Below are positions 1 to 9,219 of a stretch of DNA of 56,857 bases, piece by piece; position 1 is the first letter of the stretch; each line of letters starts with the position of its first letter. The DNA is from Aureibaculum flavum (lineage in GTDB: Bacteria > Bacteroidota > Bacteroidia > Flavobacteriales > Flavobacteriaceae). The position numbers and the translations under genes are program-made. The stretch lies in NCBI RefSeq assembly GCF_016406085.1, contig NZ_JAEHFJ010000016.1:1-56857 (forward strand), in the 5' to 3' direction. The notes under the pieces were generated by a model. It had not been told where the DNA came from and did not search any database. It worked only from the letters and a program-made list of their open reading frames with translations.

Positions 1-2326
1 TGGAAATGATGGTGCAAAAGGTGATACTGGAGCAACTGGTGCTACGGGAGCTCAAGGTATTCAAGGAATAGCTGGTATAAACGGTGCTGACGGTGCAAAG
101 GGTGATACTGGAGCAGCTGGTGCTGATGGAAGTAACGGTACAAATGGTATCGACGGTAAAGACGGATTAAATGGTACAAACGGTGTTGATGGAAATGATG
201 GTGCAAAAGGTGATACTGGAGCAGCTGGTGCTGATGGAACTAATGGTACAAATGGTATCGACGGTAAAGATGGATTAAACGGTGCTGATGGAAATGATGG
301 TGCAAAAGGTGATACTGGTGCAGCTGGTGCCGACGGAACTAACGGTACAAATGGTATCGACGGTAAAGACGGTTTAAATGGTACAAACGGTGTTGATGGA
401 AATGATGGTGCAAAAGGTGATACTGGTGCAGCGGGTGCTGACGGAACTAACGGTACAAATGGTATCGACGGTAAAGACGGATTAAATGGTACAAACGGTG
501 TTGACGGAGCTAAAGGCGATCAAGGTGATGCTGGAATAAACGGAACTAATGGAGCTGACGGTGCAAAGGGTGATACCGGAGCAGCTGGTGCTGACGGAAC
601 TAACGGTACAAATGGTATCGATGGTAAAGACGGATTAAATGGTACAAACGGTGCTGACGGTGCAAAAGGTGATCAAGGTGACACCGGAGCTAGAGGGCTT
701 AGAGGAGTTACAGGATTAACTGGTGCTGCTGGAACTAACGGTACAAATGGTATTGATGGTTTAGACGGTGCTGACGGTGCAAAAGGTGAACAAGGTGACA
801 CCGGAGCTAGAGGGCTTAGAGGAGTTACAGGATTAACTGGTGCTGCTGGAACTAACGGTACAAATGGTATTGATGGTTTAGACGGTGCTGACGGTGCAAA
901 AGGTGAACAAGGTGACACCGGAGCTAGAGGGCTTAGAGGAGTTACAGGATTAACTGGTGCTGCTGGAACTAACGGTACAAATGGTATTGATGGTTTAGAC
1001 GGTGCTGACGGTGCAAAAGGTGAACAAGGTGACACCGGAGCTAGAGGGCTTAGAGGAGTTACAGGATTAACTGGTGCTGCTGGAACTAATGGTATAAACG
1101 GTGCAAAAGGTGACACCGGAGCTAGAGGTCTTAGAGGTGTTAGAGGCTTAACTGGTGCAGCAGGAACTGATGGTGCCAATGGTGCGAAAGGTGATACTGG
1201 TGCTGCTGGTACTGATGCTAATGAACATACTGGTACTTCAGGATCTGTATTCTTTGCAGGTACTGATGGTAAACCAACAGAAGACAATACAAACTTATTC
1301 TATGATAATACCAATAACAGATTGGGGGTTGGAACAAAAACGCCTTCTGAAGCATTAACAGTAAAAGGTAACGCAATTATAGGTAGTACTACAGTTGATG
1401 CTACTTTAAGTGGACAAGGAGCATTTCAAGCTGCAAGTCCATTGAACAACACAGGTTTTGTTGCAACTCCTTGGGTGTATGCAAGAGCTATCGAAGGTGA
1501 CCAACGTGGTACAGGTGCTACATTAATAACTCTAGGAAGTCAAAATGGATTTACAAACAATGACGAAATTGGATTTGTTACTTCTGGGCAACAAAGAATG
1601 ATTGTTAAAAGTGATGGAGATGTCGGTATCGGAACGGATACACCTGCCGAAAAGCTAGAAGTACAAGGTAGCATTCGTATTGTTGATGGTTCTGAAGGTA
1701 CTGGTAAAATATTAGTTAGTGATGCTAACGGTACAGGTACTTGGACAGATGCGGCAGATACTTCAGATAACGATTGGATAGTTTCCGGAACTTCTCAATC
1801 ATCAGTAACTGATAAGGTTGGAATTGGTACAGCAAGCCCTAGAGCAGAATTAGATGTTAATGGTGTTTTAATTGAAGGACCTAGTAAATCAGCATTTGGT
1901 ACTAACCCAAACAATGGTAGTGGGGTTGTTTCTCATGGTATTGCTTCTTATTTTACTCATGGATCAGATAATAATTATATCCATATTAAATTACCATATA
2001 CAATTACCGCTGATAATAAAATGTATCATATAAAAGCTACTGGTTACAGATATAGTGGTAGCCAGGTAATAGATATGACTTGGGTAGGTTATTGTTACAG
2101 AAATGGATCTGCATTATTAGCTACATCTAATATTAACAATGGAGGTGCTGACTTTAATATGACCCAATATGTTGGAAGTGACAATCATATTTACTTAAGA
2201 TTCAGAGGTACTACTGGTTCTAACTACTTTGAATCATTCAGAATTGATTCTATGCATGTTGGTAACGGATCTGTTCTTCAAGAAGGAGATGTTGAAATTA
2301 TTAATTCTTCATCACCAAATTTATAA
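1..2326 (+). CDS. Collagen-like repeat surface protein, C-terminal part (5' end outside window)
   Basis: The frame beginning at base 2 is open to the TAA at 2324-2326, giving about 774 residues of a protein that starts before the window. About the first 415 residues are Gly-X-Y triplets typical of bacterial collagen-like proteins, encoded by tandem DNA repeats. They are followed by three copies of a tail-fibre-type motif (LGVGTKTPSEALTVKG, VGIGTDTPAEKLEVQG, VGIGTASPRAELDVNG) and a C-terminal globular region of about 160 residues rich in Gly, Asn and aromatic residues. Similar collagen plus 'GIGT-P-KL-V-G' architectures occur in Bacteroidota surface proteins and phage-type fibres; an extracellular trimeric fibre is my inference. 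No T9SS sorting domain is seen at the C terminus. The next gene begins 10 bases downstream, so the two are probably co-transcribed. Confidence 0.85.
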   Translation, partial: GNDGAKGDTGATGATGAQGIQGIAGINGADGAKGDTGAAGADGSNGTNGIDGKDGLNGTNGVDGNDGAKGDTGAAGADGTNGTNGIDGKDGLNGADGNDGAKGDTGAAGADGTNGTNGIDGKDGLNGTNGVDGNDGAKGDTGAAGADGTNGTNGIDGKDGLNGTNGVDGAKGDQGDAGINGTNGADGAKGDTGAAGADGTNGTNGIDGKDGLNGTNGADGAKGDQGDTGARGLRGVTGLTGAAGTNGTNGIDGLDGADGAKGEQGDTGARGLRGVTGLTGAAGTNGTNGIDGLDGADGAKGEQGDTGARGLRGVTGLTGAAGTNGTNGIDGLDGADGAKGEQGDTGARGLRGVTGLTGAAGTNGINGAKGDTGARGLRGVRGLTGAAGTDGANGAKGDTGAAGTDANEHTGTSGSVFFAGTDGKPTEDNTNLFYDNTNNRLGVGTKTPSEALTVKGNAIIGSTTVDATLSGQGAFQAASPLNNTGFVATPWVYARAIEGDQRGTGATLITLGSQNGFTNNDEIGFVTSGQQRMIVKSDGDVGIGTDTPAEKLEVQGSIRIVDGSEGTGKILVSDANGTGTWTDAADTSDNDWIVSGTSQSSVTDKVGIGTASPRAELDVNGVLIEGPSKSAFGTNPNNGSGVVSHGIASYFTHGSDNNYIHIKLPYTITADNKMYHIKATGYRYSGSQVIDMTWVGYCYRNGSALLATSNINNGGADFNMTQYVGSDNHIYLRFRGTTGSNYFESFRIDSMHVGNGSVLQEGDVEIINSSSPNL
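2..680 (+). repeat. Imperfect 99/108-bp tandem repeats encoding Gly-X-Y
   Basis: The block starting GATACTGG recurs at 104, 212, 311 and 419, spacings of 108, 99 and 108 bp (36, 33 and 36 codons). All preserve the Gly-X-Y frame and differ by a few silent or near-silent bases. The spacings are multiples of nine, so unit changes keep the collagen triplet register. Confidence 0.8.
681..1148 (+). repeat. Near-perfect 117-bp tandem repeats in the collagen-like gene
   Basis: The string ACACCGGAGC starts at 681, 798, 915 and 1032, exactly 117 bp (39 codons, 13 Gly-X-Y triplets) apart. A shortened unit starts at 1113, 81 bp later. The full units look almost identical, which suggests recent expansion by slippage or unequal recombination. 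Confidence 0.9.
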
Positions 2327-2336
2327 AAAAATTAAT

Positions 2337-3500
2337 ATGAGTTTTATAAAAATAATAAATTTACCAATCATAGCTATGCTGGGGTTAGTGCAACTAACCT
2401 CAGCCCAAGAAGCTTTTCATAATTTTGGAGATATTCAAATTCATGATACTGGTAAAATAGGCTTCCATACAGACCTAATTAACGATGGTGTGTTTAATAG
2501 TAATTTGGGTCTTGCAGGGTTTTATGGAGAAGATCAGTTGACTGTTTCTGGTACATCAATTGCCGAGTTTTACAACTCAGAAATTGATATTTTAGATGGG
2601 TTGAATTTAAAAACTTCCATGGGTGTTTATAATACCCTTGATTTTATTAATGGTAAAGTATTCACACCACGAACGGATTTGGATATTTCATTAGATTTTT
2701 TGCAAGCCAATTATAATGGTGAGTCTGATTTTGAACATGTAGATGGTTATGCAGCTCTTTTTGGAGATATCGATTTTACATTTCCTATTGGTGACGAAGA
2801 TAAGTTAAGACCCTTATCCATATCAAAACCATCTTCAATTTCAACATTTAAGAGTGCATACTTTTATGAGGACCCTAATAGTCCTACTATATTTGCAACG
2901 TTATTTGATACCAATAGCTTCGCTCCTATCCTTTCTAAAGTAAATGATAAAGAGTTTTGGGATTTAGATGGTGACCAAGCTGTAGAAGTTACACTTACGT
3001 GGGATCTTGATAGTGATATAAAAAACCTAACAGATGATATTGAATTATTAAGAGTTGTAGGTTGGAATAACAAAACACTGCGTTGGGATAGTTTAGGCAG
3101 AAACGATGTATCTGGCGATTTAGAGGAAGGTGATATTACTTCTATCTCATTTGTACCAGATGACTATGAAGTATTAACGATTGCGTCTGAACCGAGTGGA
3201 AATGATTTTACTATAAATACAGGATTTTCACCAAATGGAGATGGACTTAATGATCATTTTGAAATAACTGGATTAGATTTATCTCAAGAAAATTCAATCG
3301 AAGTTTATGACCGTTGGGGAGAGCTCGTATATGAAAAACAAAATTACGACAATACCTGGGGCGGAATTTCTGAAAACAGTATTACAGTTGATAAAGGAAT
3401 AGTTGTACCGGTAGGAACTTACTATTTTATACTCAAATTAAAAGACAAAGTAACTAATAAAGTAAAAACGTATAGAGGATGGGTTTATATTAATTACTAA
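2337..3500 (+). CDS. Secreted protein with T9SS type B (CHU_C / gliding-motility-associated) C-terminal domain
   Basis: 387 residues from the ATG at 2337. An earlier in-frame start would lie inside the upstream gene and lacks a signal peptide. Residues 1-24 form a signal peptide (hydrophobic INLPIIAMLGLVQLTSAQ). The last ~90 residues carry the hallmarks of the gliding-motility-associated C-terminal domain: NTGFSPNGDGLNDHF, then VYDRWGELVYE, then GTYYFILKLKDK and a final RGWVYINY. In Bacteroidota this domain directs export by the type IX secretion system and surface attachment. The middle region is unassigned. The gene follows the collagen-like gene by 10 bases. Its stop overlaps the stop of the convergent DinB gene by four bases. 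Confidence 0.85.
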   Translation: MSFIKIINLPIIAMLGLVQLTSAQEAFHNFGDIQIHDTGKIGFHTDLINDGVFNSNLGLAGFYGEDQLTVSGTSIAEFYNSEIDILDGLNLKTSMGVYNTLDFINGKVFTPRTDLDISLDFLQANYNGESDFEHVDGYAALFGDIDFTFPIGDEDKLRPLSISKPSSISTFKSAYFYEDPNSPTIFATLFDTNSFAPILSKVNDKEFWDLDGDQAVEVTLTWDLDSDIKNLTDDIELLRVVGWNNKTLRWDSLGRNDVSGDLEEGDITSISFVPDDYEVLTIASEPSGNDFTINTGFSPNGDGLNDHFEITGLDLSQENSIEVYDRWGELVYEKQNYDNTWGGISENSITVDKGIVVPVGTYYFILKLKDKVTNKVKTYRGWVYINY

Positions 3501-3991
3501 GCCAAAACATCCTTTTTTGGTGTGGTCGGGTTATAACCAAAATCAGCATCAGGTAATTCAATTCCTAATTGGGAAATGATATATCCAATACTCGCAAAAT
3601 GGTGTATCGCATGGCTATGAGCTTGCGATAATATTGAAGCAAACGTATATTTGGTGGTAACCACACCCAATCCTAAATCGTCAGAGACCGCTACAACTTG
3701 ATTTAAATCATCAGAAGTTAAACCTCTCAACTGAGTGATAATTTCATTGAAATACGCCAAACCCATTGCGGTTTTCTGCTCTGCAAGTTCATTACGCTTT
3801 CTTGCAACTAAATTAATTTCTTTAGTTGATATACCACAAAAAATACAATCAAACATGTCTAATACATGTCTCATATGTATACCAATACTTGAGTGGTAAG
3901 GTCTAACAGAAACATTACTATATTCTTCGTCACTTATTACATTAAGTAAGCCTATACCTCGGTTTAAATTATTTTCAATAGCATCAATCAT
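3497..3991 (-). CDS. DinB-family putative metal-dependent protein
   Basis: 164 residues. Histidines expected for the DinB/YfiT four-helix bundle are visible: one in HMRHVLD near residue 40 and a second group HSHAIHH near residue 128. Members bind a divalent metal through three histidines and include thiol transferases and proteins of unknown role, so the reaction is not assigned. It is the last gene of the minus-strand block that starts with the MATE transporter, about 45 bases after the exporter gene, and converges on the T9SS cargo gene with a four-base overlap. Confidence 0.75.
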   Translation of the reverse strand: MIDAIENNLNRGIGLLNVISDEEYSNVSVRPYHSSIGIHMRHVLDMFDCIFCGISTKEINLVARKRNELAEQKTAMGLAYFNEIITQLRGLTSDDLNQVVAVSDDLGLGVVTTKYTFASILSQAHSHAIHHFASIGYIISQLGIELPDADFGYNPTTPKKDVLA

Positions 3992-4038
3992 AGTAATATT
4001 TTGACCTTTAGTCGCAAATATAATAATTAATTTACGGA

Positions 4039-4644
4039 TTATTTTAAGAAAGCAATTATGCCCAAAATAAAAAACAAACCACTTAAAATGTAGTTGATGT
4101 TTGTGGCAATAAATTTCGCTCGCTTCGTTATTACACCTGCAAAGAAAACATATAGCGAAAACAATAGAAATGAACCAAAGCCTGAACCAATAATAAATAA
4201 AGTTACAAAAGGTTGCTCCATTTTTAACTGACCATTCACTTCAAAATAAGTGGTGAGTCCAAAATAAAAAGGAATGGCCAACATGTTAATTGCAGACATT
4301 AACATTCCTATAAAAAATAAATTCCCTTTTTTCGACTTTCCTTCTGCGTTAAATGTTTTTCGAGCTTGTATAAAGAAAAATAGTGCCAATATAAAAAAAA
4401 CGATAATTGCCGCAATTTTCAAAGTATCAAATACATCAGGATTTTGACTAAGATAATTTGCAAAAACTAAGGCTATTGCAGCTTGAAAAAACACCACTAC
4501 AGATGCTCCTGCAGAAAACAATATACCAGCACTTCTACCCTGTTCTATTGTTGTTCTAACTGCGGTCATGTTTAGCATTCCTGGAGCTAACAAGCCTAAA
4601 AAAGCAGATATAATTCCTAAAAAAAGATGAAAAACGTATACCAT
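4039..4644 (-). CDS. LysE-family amino-acid/metabolite exporter
   Basis: 201 residues with about six hydrophobic segments. The N-terminal LLAPGMLNMTAVRTTIEQGRSAGILFSAGAS corresponds to the conserved first helix and loop of LysE/RhtB exporters (usually PGP or similar followed by a Gly-rich loop). These are inner-membrane exporters of amino acids or small metabolites; the substrate cannot be deduced. It starts two bases after the stop of the upstream flippase gene, so the two are very likely in one operon. Confidence 0.75.
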   Translation of the reverse strand: MVYVFHLFLGIISAFLGLLAPGMLNMTAVRTTIEQGRSAGILFSAGASVVVFFQAAIALVFANYLSQNPDVFDTLKIAAIIVFFILALFFFIQARKTFNAEGKSKKGNLFFIGMLMSAINMLAIPFYFGLTTYFEVNGQLKMEQPFVTLFIIGSGFGSFLLFSLYVFFAGVITKRAKFIATNINYILSGLFFILGIIAFLK

Positions 4645-4646
4645 AC

Positions 4647-6104
4647 TTATCGCTGAATGTATTTATTAATTAAGCCGTTTACATCTTCAGAAATACGAAA
4701 CTTATATACTGTTAAAGTATAAATGACAGTAACCGTAATAGACTTTATAATCATATTTACCATTGCATGAAACGGTAGGTCTATAAAATAAAACGCAAAA
4801 AACAGGACTAAAATCACAATCAAAATTACTATTGTTTTATTTGTAAAGGGTTGCATATTCATTTTTACCTGAATGTATATAATTTTAATAGTACTGAAAA
4901 CTAGTACAACTATTAAGGTTGCTAAGGCAGCACCATCTATTCCTAAAATAACTATTAACCATTTATTTAAAAAGATAACACTTAAGGCCATGGCAATAGA
5001 AAAATAGAAAAACACTCTATAATGATCTGAATTAGTTAAAATGGCTCCATTTGTACCTAATGCCAGCTTATACATTTCGGAAATAGAAATCATCAATACA
5101 ATCATCCCTCCTACTGCATATTCAGGCTTGTTTATTAACGCATACAAATCTTGAATATTCAAATTGATAAGTAAAAACAGTAAGCCACCAGCTACTAAAA
5201 GTGTTATTGAACTTTTTTTATACAAACTCAAAACTTCTTCTAAATTATTATTATTGAGCTCTTTAGCCGTTAGCGGATTTATAATTTGCTGCATGGCCCT
5301 TGACGGGATGGCAATAACAGAAGCTATATAAATACCTACTGCATAATAGGCAACCTCAGCAATTTGCTCTAGTTGCGGAATCATGAATTTATCAATATCC
5401 AGTAAAATTCCACTTGCCGATCCTGCTAAAATAATATAGAATGAATAGGACAAAATCTCACGGCTATTTTTAGGAAACTTAAAAATAAAATCAGGCTTAT
5501 ATAATGTAAAAGCATAGATCATCATAATAACCATTCGTAAAGCGTAAACAATAGCAATAGCATATATAAATTGCTCTTCGGTAATCCATTTGAAATGCAC
5601 AGCAAACAATAAAAAAGTAGCACTAATTCGGGCAAACATCTCTTTGACAAAATTACCAAAAACGGACTGGTACTGCACTTTACTAAAAGAATAAAACACT
5701 TCAAAATAACCAATAAAAATTGCAGTTAAAAAAATAAGATAGGTATAGGGTTTAATTATTGCATTTTCTACAGATAACCAGTTTGCAATACTTTCGTAGG
5801 TATAAGCTCCAATAAAACCTAAGGGTATAATAATAAATAACGGCATTACCAATGCACTGGTTAAAAATTGATCTTGCTCGTATTTTGTTTGAAACGAAGT
5901 GAAAAATTTAATGATGGTATGCTGCATACCTAGTACCATTAGGGGTGACAAAATATTAGCTGTCGATAATAAAAATGTGTTGAGACCGTAATAGTCTTCG
6001 TGTAAAAAATGCGTATAAATAAATAAAACATTTATACCACCAATTGCAAAACCTAAAAACAGAATCAGGGTGTTGGTAAATGATTGTTTTAAAACAATAC
6101 CCAT
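4647..6104 (-). CDS. Polysaccharide / O-antigen flippase (Wzx-like, MOP superfamily)
   Basis: 485 residues with 12-14 predicted membrane segments along the whole length. The N-terminal FTNTLILFLGFAIGGINVLFIYTHFL and the internal repeat-like helices are typical of the polysaccharide-synthase branch of the MOP superfamily, which flips undecaprenyl-linked oligosaccharides across the inner membrane. The stop of the MATE gene directly abuts this ATG (6105/6104). The pairing of two MOP-superfamily transporters is notable. No glycosyltransferases are adjacent, so the cargo is unknown. Confidence 0.8.
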   Translation of the reverse strand: MGIVLKQSFTNTLILFLGFAIGGINVLFIYTHFLHEDYYGLNTFLLSTANILSPLMVLGMQHTIIKFFTSFQTKYEQDQFLTSALVMPLFIIIPLGFIGAYTYESIANWLSVENAIIKPYTYLIFLTAIFIGYFEVFYSFSKVQYQSVFGNFVKEMFARISATFLLFAVHFKWITEEQFIYAIAIVYALRMVIMMIYAFTLYKPDFIFKFPKNSREILSYSFYIILAGSASGILLDIDKFMIPQLEQIAEVAYYAVGIYIASVIAIPSRAMQQIINPLTAKELNNNNLEEVLSLYKKSSITLLVAGGLLFLLINLNIQDLYALINKPEYAVGGMIVLMISISEMYKLALGTNGAILTNSDHYRVFFYFSIAMALSVIFLNKWLIVILGIDGAALATLIVVLVFSTIKIIYIQVKMNMQPFTNKTIVILIVILVLFFAFYFIDLPFHAMVNMIIKSITVTVIYTLTVYKFRISEDVNGLINKYIQR

Positions 6105-7484
6105 TTATTGAATGCTTTGATTAATTAATTTCTTGGTTAAATAATTAAATCGAATATACAATAATATTCCAGAGGCAGTTAAACCTGCCAACAATCCTAA
6201 CCAGATACCCACACTCCCATACATATCTTCCTTTCCTAAAAAATAAGAAATAGGAAAACCAATGAGCCAATAGGCAATAAAAGTAATTATCGTAGGAATC
6301 TTAACATCTTGTAAACCTCTTAAGGCCCCCAGCACAGCTACCTGGAGTCCGTCAGAAATCTGAAAAACAGCAGAAACTAATAATAATTTAGCGGCGATAC
6401 TCACCACTTCTAAGTTATCTATTTGATTGACTAGGTCATATTCATCTACGTAAATTCTTGGCAACTCTTGATTGAATATCATAAATACCAAGGCGAAAAT
6501 AATATCTAAAAAGAAGGTTAGTAAAAATATGGAAAAAGCAATGCGTCGTAATTCCTTAAAGTTTTTTAATCCTTTTTGATTTCCTACTCTAATCATTGCG
6601 GTAACACTTAACCCCATAGCCACCATAAAGGTCATTGAAGACAAGTTTAATGCAATCTGATTTGCCGCTTGTGGATTTTTACCTAGTACACCGCTTAACC
6701 AAATGGCAGCCGTAAAAATAGCCACCTCAAAAAACATTTGCAAGGCAGAAGGAAAGCCAAGATTTATTATTTTTTTGAGTATACTTTTCTTTATATTTTT
6801 AAAACTAAATCGTTCAAAATAAGGTTTAAATTTTGTTTTTGATTTTAACAACAACCATATATAAGCTAACATAACTACTCGTGAAACCAATGTTCCAATC
6901 GCTGCTCCGATAATACCCATTTCTGGAAATCCAAATTTTCCAAAAATCAATAAATAATTCAATACTACATTAATAACATTTGCGATAATAGTAGCATACA
7001 TGGCATATTTGGTTTGTGATAAGCCATCTGCAAATTGTTTAAATCCCTGAAATATAATTAATGGAATTAAAGAAAAAGCAACCAAATCTAAATAAGGTAT
7101 TGCCAATGCTACCACCTCTTCTGGTTGACTCATATGATACATTAATGGTTTTATAGCCAAGATCATTAGAAATAAAACAACTCCAAGAACCGTACATAAA
7201 ATCAATCCGTGATTAAACGTTTGCTTTCCTTTTTCAATATTTTTTTCACCATCTGCTTCTGCAACTAATGGCGTAATAGCTGTTGAAAAACCTATCCCCA
7301 AACTCATTGCTATAAAAACAAAACTATTTCCTAAAGATACCGCTGCCAGTTCAGCAGTTCCCATTTGGCCCACCATAATATTATCAATAAAACTAACCAA
7401 GGTATGCCCAATCATGCCTAGCATAACCGGGTAAGCCAATTTTAAATTATAGCGAAATTCTGATGTATATGTTTTAAGATTCAA
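6105..7484 (-). CDS. MATE-family efflux transporter
   Basis: 459 residues with the usual 12 helices. The N-terminal YNLKLAYPVMLGMIGHTLVSFIDNIMVGQMGTAELAAVSLGNS is diagnostic of Na+/H+-coupled multidrug (MATE) exporters. I use a TTG start at 7484 because the conserved N-terminal region begins immediately after it and no upstream ATG exists. First gene of a four-gene minus-strand unit (MATE, flippase, LysE, DinB) with gaps of 0, 2 and about 47 bases. About 110 bases separate it from the divergent TspO gene. Confidence 0.88.
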   Translation of the reverse strand: MNLKTYTSEFRYNLKLAYPVMLGMIGHTLVSFIDNIMVGQMGTAELAAVSLGNSFVFIAMSLGIGFSTAITPLVAEADGEKNIEKGKQTFNHGLILCTVLGVVLFLMILAIKPLMYHMSQPEEVVALAIPYLDLVAFSLIPLIIFQGFKQFADGLSQTKYAMYATIIANVINVVLNYLLIFGKFGFPEMGIIGAAIGTLVSRVVMLAYIWLLLKSKTKFKPYFERFSFKNIKKSILKKIINLGFPSALQMFFEVAIFTAAIWLSGVLGKNPQAANQIALNLSSMTFMVAMGLSVTAMIRVGNQKGLKNFKELRRIAFSIFLLTFFLDIIFALVFMIFNQELPRIYVDEYDLVNQIDNLEVVSIAAKLLLVSAVFQISDGLQVAVLGALRGLQDVKIPTIITFIAYWLIGFPISYFLGKEDMYGSVGIWLGLLAGLTASGILLYIRFNYLTKKLINQSIQ

Positions 7485-7596
7485 AAAGTTTGATTTTTAA
7501 TGTTTGCAAAGGTAATAGATTTTGTTAGAGGACAAATACGAAGTAGATAAATAGATTTTGTTTTGAAATAAGATATTAAATTATTATTTTAGAGCG

Positions 7597-8391
7597 ATGA
7601 ACGCCATAAAAAATCAACAACAATTTTCTATACTTAATTCCTTATCCGTAATTATTGCTATTGGAATTAATTATTATTCGCAAGTTTATACAATTAATGG
7701 AAATACAATTGGTGGACTGAGTGATAAATACACTAACTTATTTACACCAGCTGGGTATGCTTTTTCTATTTGGGGTATTATTTATTTAGGACTAATTACT
7801 TTTTGTGGTTTTCAAATGTATCAAACATTCAAGCTCAAAAAAAATAATGAATTTATTAATCAAACTGGTTATTGGTTTGCATTAACCAACTTAGCAAATG
7901 CAGCTTGGGTATTCGCATGGCTCTTTGAAAACACATTACTTTCTGTAGGTATTATGCTTGTAATGCTTATTTCTTTGACAAAAATAATTTTAAATACAAA
8001 CATGGAGTGTTATGATGCTTCCAAAAAAATAATTGCATTTTATTGGTGGCCAATTTGTATTTATTCTGGATGGATTACAGTTGCCACTATTGCCAATATT
8101 ACGGCTTACTTGGCCAAAATTGAATGGAATGGCTTTGGGTTATCCGAAATACAATGGACTATTATCATGATAATTATTGCGACAATATTAAATGCCCTAA
8201 TGATTTACAAACGAAATATGAGAGAATTTGCCTTAGTTGGGGTTTGGGCTTTGATAGCCATATATATAAAACAGCAAAATGAACATGAAACCATTGCTTA
8301 TACGGCATTAATAGGAGCACTTATTCTATTGGGCTATGTTATGTATCACGGATTTAAAAATAGAAAAACCAATCCTTTTTTTCTAAAATAA
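7597..8391 (+). CDS. TspO/MBR-family tryptophan-rich membrane protein
   Basis: 264 residues, about seven hydrophobic segments. The motif FTPAGYAFSIWGIIYLGL, the NLANAAWVFAW region and YWWPICIYSGWITVATIAN match the long subgroup of tryptophan-rich sensory (TspO-related) proteins, which are about 100 residues longer than classical five-helix TspO. Classical members bind porphyrins and tetrapyrroles; the role of the long form is not established. Transcribed divergently from the MATE operon. Confidence 0.75.
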   Translation: MNAIKNQQQFSILNSLSVIIAIGINYYSQVYTINGNTIGGLSDKYTNLFTPAGYAFSIWGIIYLGLITFCGFQMYQTFKLKKNNEFINQTGYWFALTNLANAAWVFAWLFENTLLSVGIMLVMLISLTKIILNTNMECYDASKKIIAFYWWPICIYSGWITVATIANITAYLAKIEWNGFGLSEIQWTIIMIIIATILNALMIYKRNMREFALVGVWALIAIYIKQQNEHETIAYTALIGALILLGYVMYHGFKNRKTNPFFLK

Positions 8392-8410
8392 CCTAAAAAC
8401 CGTACTTAAA

Positions 8411-8430
8411 TTTGGTACTTGAATACCAAA
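8411..8430 (+). terminator. Short hairpin after the TspO-family gene
   Basis: TTTGGTA (8411-8417) and TACCAAA (8424-8430) form a 7-bp stem with a six-base loop, 20 bases after the TspO stop. It is AT-rich with no clear T tract, so it is a weak terminator candidate. Confidence 0.3.
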
Positions 8431-8602
8431 AGAAACTTAAAAATCATAAGGCACAACTGCTTCTCAATTAAATCTATTCACAGCTTTTAAACTCCTAAAT
8501 ACAGCTACTTATTGGGTTCTTTTATTACTTCATATATTCAATTTTATACTAAATATTCTAATTTATAGTTATATAAACAACTAACTATAAGAACTTAATC
8601 AC

Positions 8603-9064
8603 ATGAAAGTCCTATTTAAATTTAGTATTGTACTATTATTATTCGTATCGATATCTTCCTGTTCTGAAGATGATACTGATGACGTTTTGGTTGAAACAAG
8701 TATTACCACTAAAATTTTTAATTTGGTAAATGCCCATAGAGAAAGTAAGGGACTTGAAATATTATCAAGAAATACTACTGCCGATAATCTTGCCATCGAT
8801 CATAGTAAATATATGATTGCAAAAGATAAGATTAGCCACGATAATTTTAGTTCGCGATCAGATAACTTAAAAAGAAATGAAAATGCAAAAGGTACTGGTG
8901 AAAATGTCGCTTACGGTTATAAAACGGCCGAGAAAGTATTGGCTGCATGGTTAAACAGTTCTGAACATAAAAAAAATATTGAAGGCAATTTTACACATAC
9001 AGGTATCGCTGCTGTTCAAAACGCTGAAGGCACTTATTATTTTACGCAACTATTTTACAGATAA
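8603..9064 (+). CDS. CAP (SCP/PR1-like) domain lipoprotein
   Basis: 153 residues. Residues 1-20 form a lipoprotein signal with lipobox ISSC (Cys at residue 20). The rest is a short CAP domain: LVNAHRESKGLEIL, DHSKYMIAKDKISHDNF, GENVAYGYKTAEKVLAAWLNSSEHKKNI and THTGIAAV. The H-x-N-F and GEN-A blocks are the conserved CAP cavity motifs. Bacterial CAP lipoproteins are envelope proteins of mostly unknown function. A single-gene unit followed by a strong hairpin terminator shared with dnaK. Confidence 0.85.
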   Translation: MKVLFKFSIVLLLFVSISSCSEDDTDDVLVETSITTKIFNLVNAHRESKGLEILSRNTTADNLAIDHSKYMIAKDKISHDNFSSRSDNLKRNENAKGTGENVAYGYKTAEKVLAAWLNSSEHKKNIEGNFTHTGIAAVQNAEGTYYFTQLFYR

Positions 9065-9164
9065 ATTATAATAAAAAAGAACTTTAACTGTTATAGTTAT
9101 CCAACAAAGCAATTGACCCGCTAAATACTTATATATTTTCTGATACTAATCAGAATCAAAACCA

Positions 9165-9199
9165 AAAAATCCCGTTCCAATAATTGGAACGGGATTTTT
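9165..9199. terminator. Bidirectional rho-independent terminator between CAP gene and dnaK
   Basis: AAAAATCCCGTTCCAA (9165-9180) and TTGGAACGGGATTTTT (9184-9199) form a perfect 16-bp stem with a three-base TAA loop. The A and T ends make it functional from both strands, for the convergent CAP and dnaK transcripts. Confidence 0.9.
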
Positions 9200-9219
9200 G
9201 ATATAATTAATTTACTTAA

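Noticed and set aside
681-1148. 117-bp tandem repeats considered as a CRISPR array
   Set aside because: Repeats are contiguous without variable spacers and lie in an open Gly-X-Y reading frame.
673-1287. A 204-residue proline-rich frame on the minus strand
   Set aside because: It is the antisense of the Gly-X-Y repeats (Gly/Ala codons read backwards as Pro/Ser/Ala), with repeat-born periodicity, no start context and no signal.
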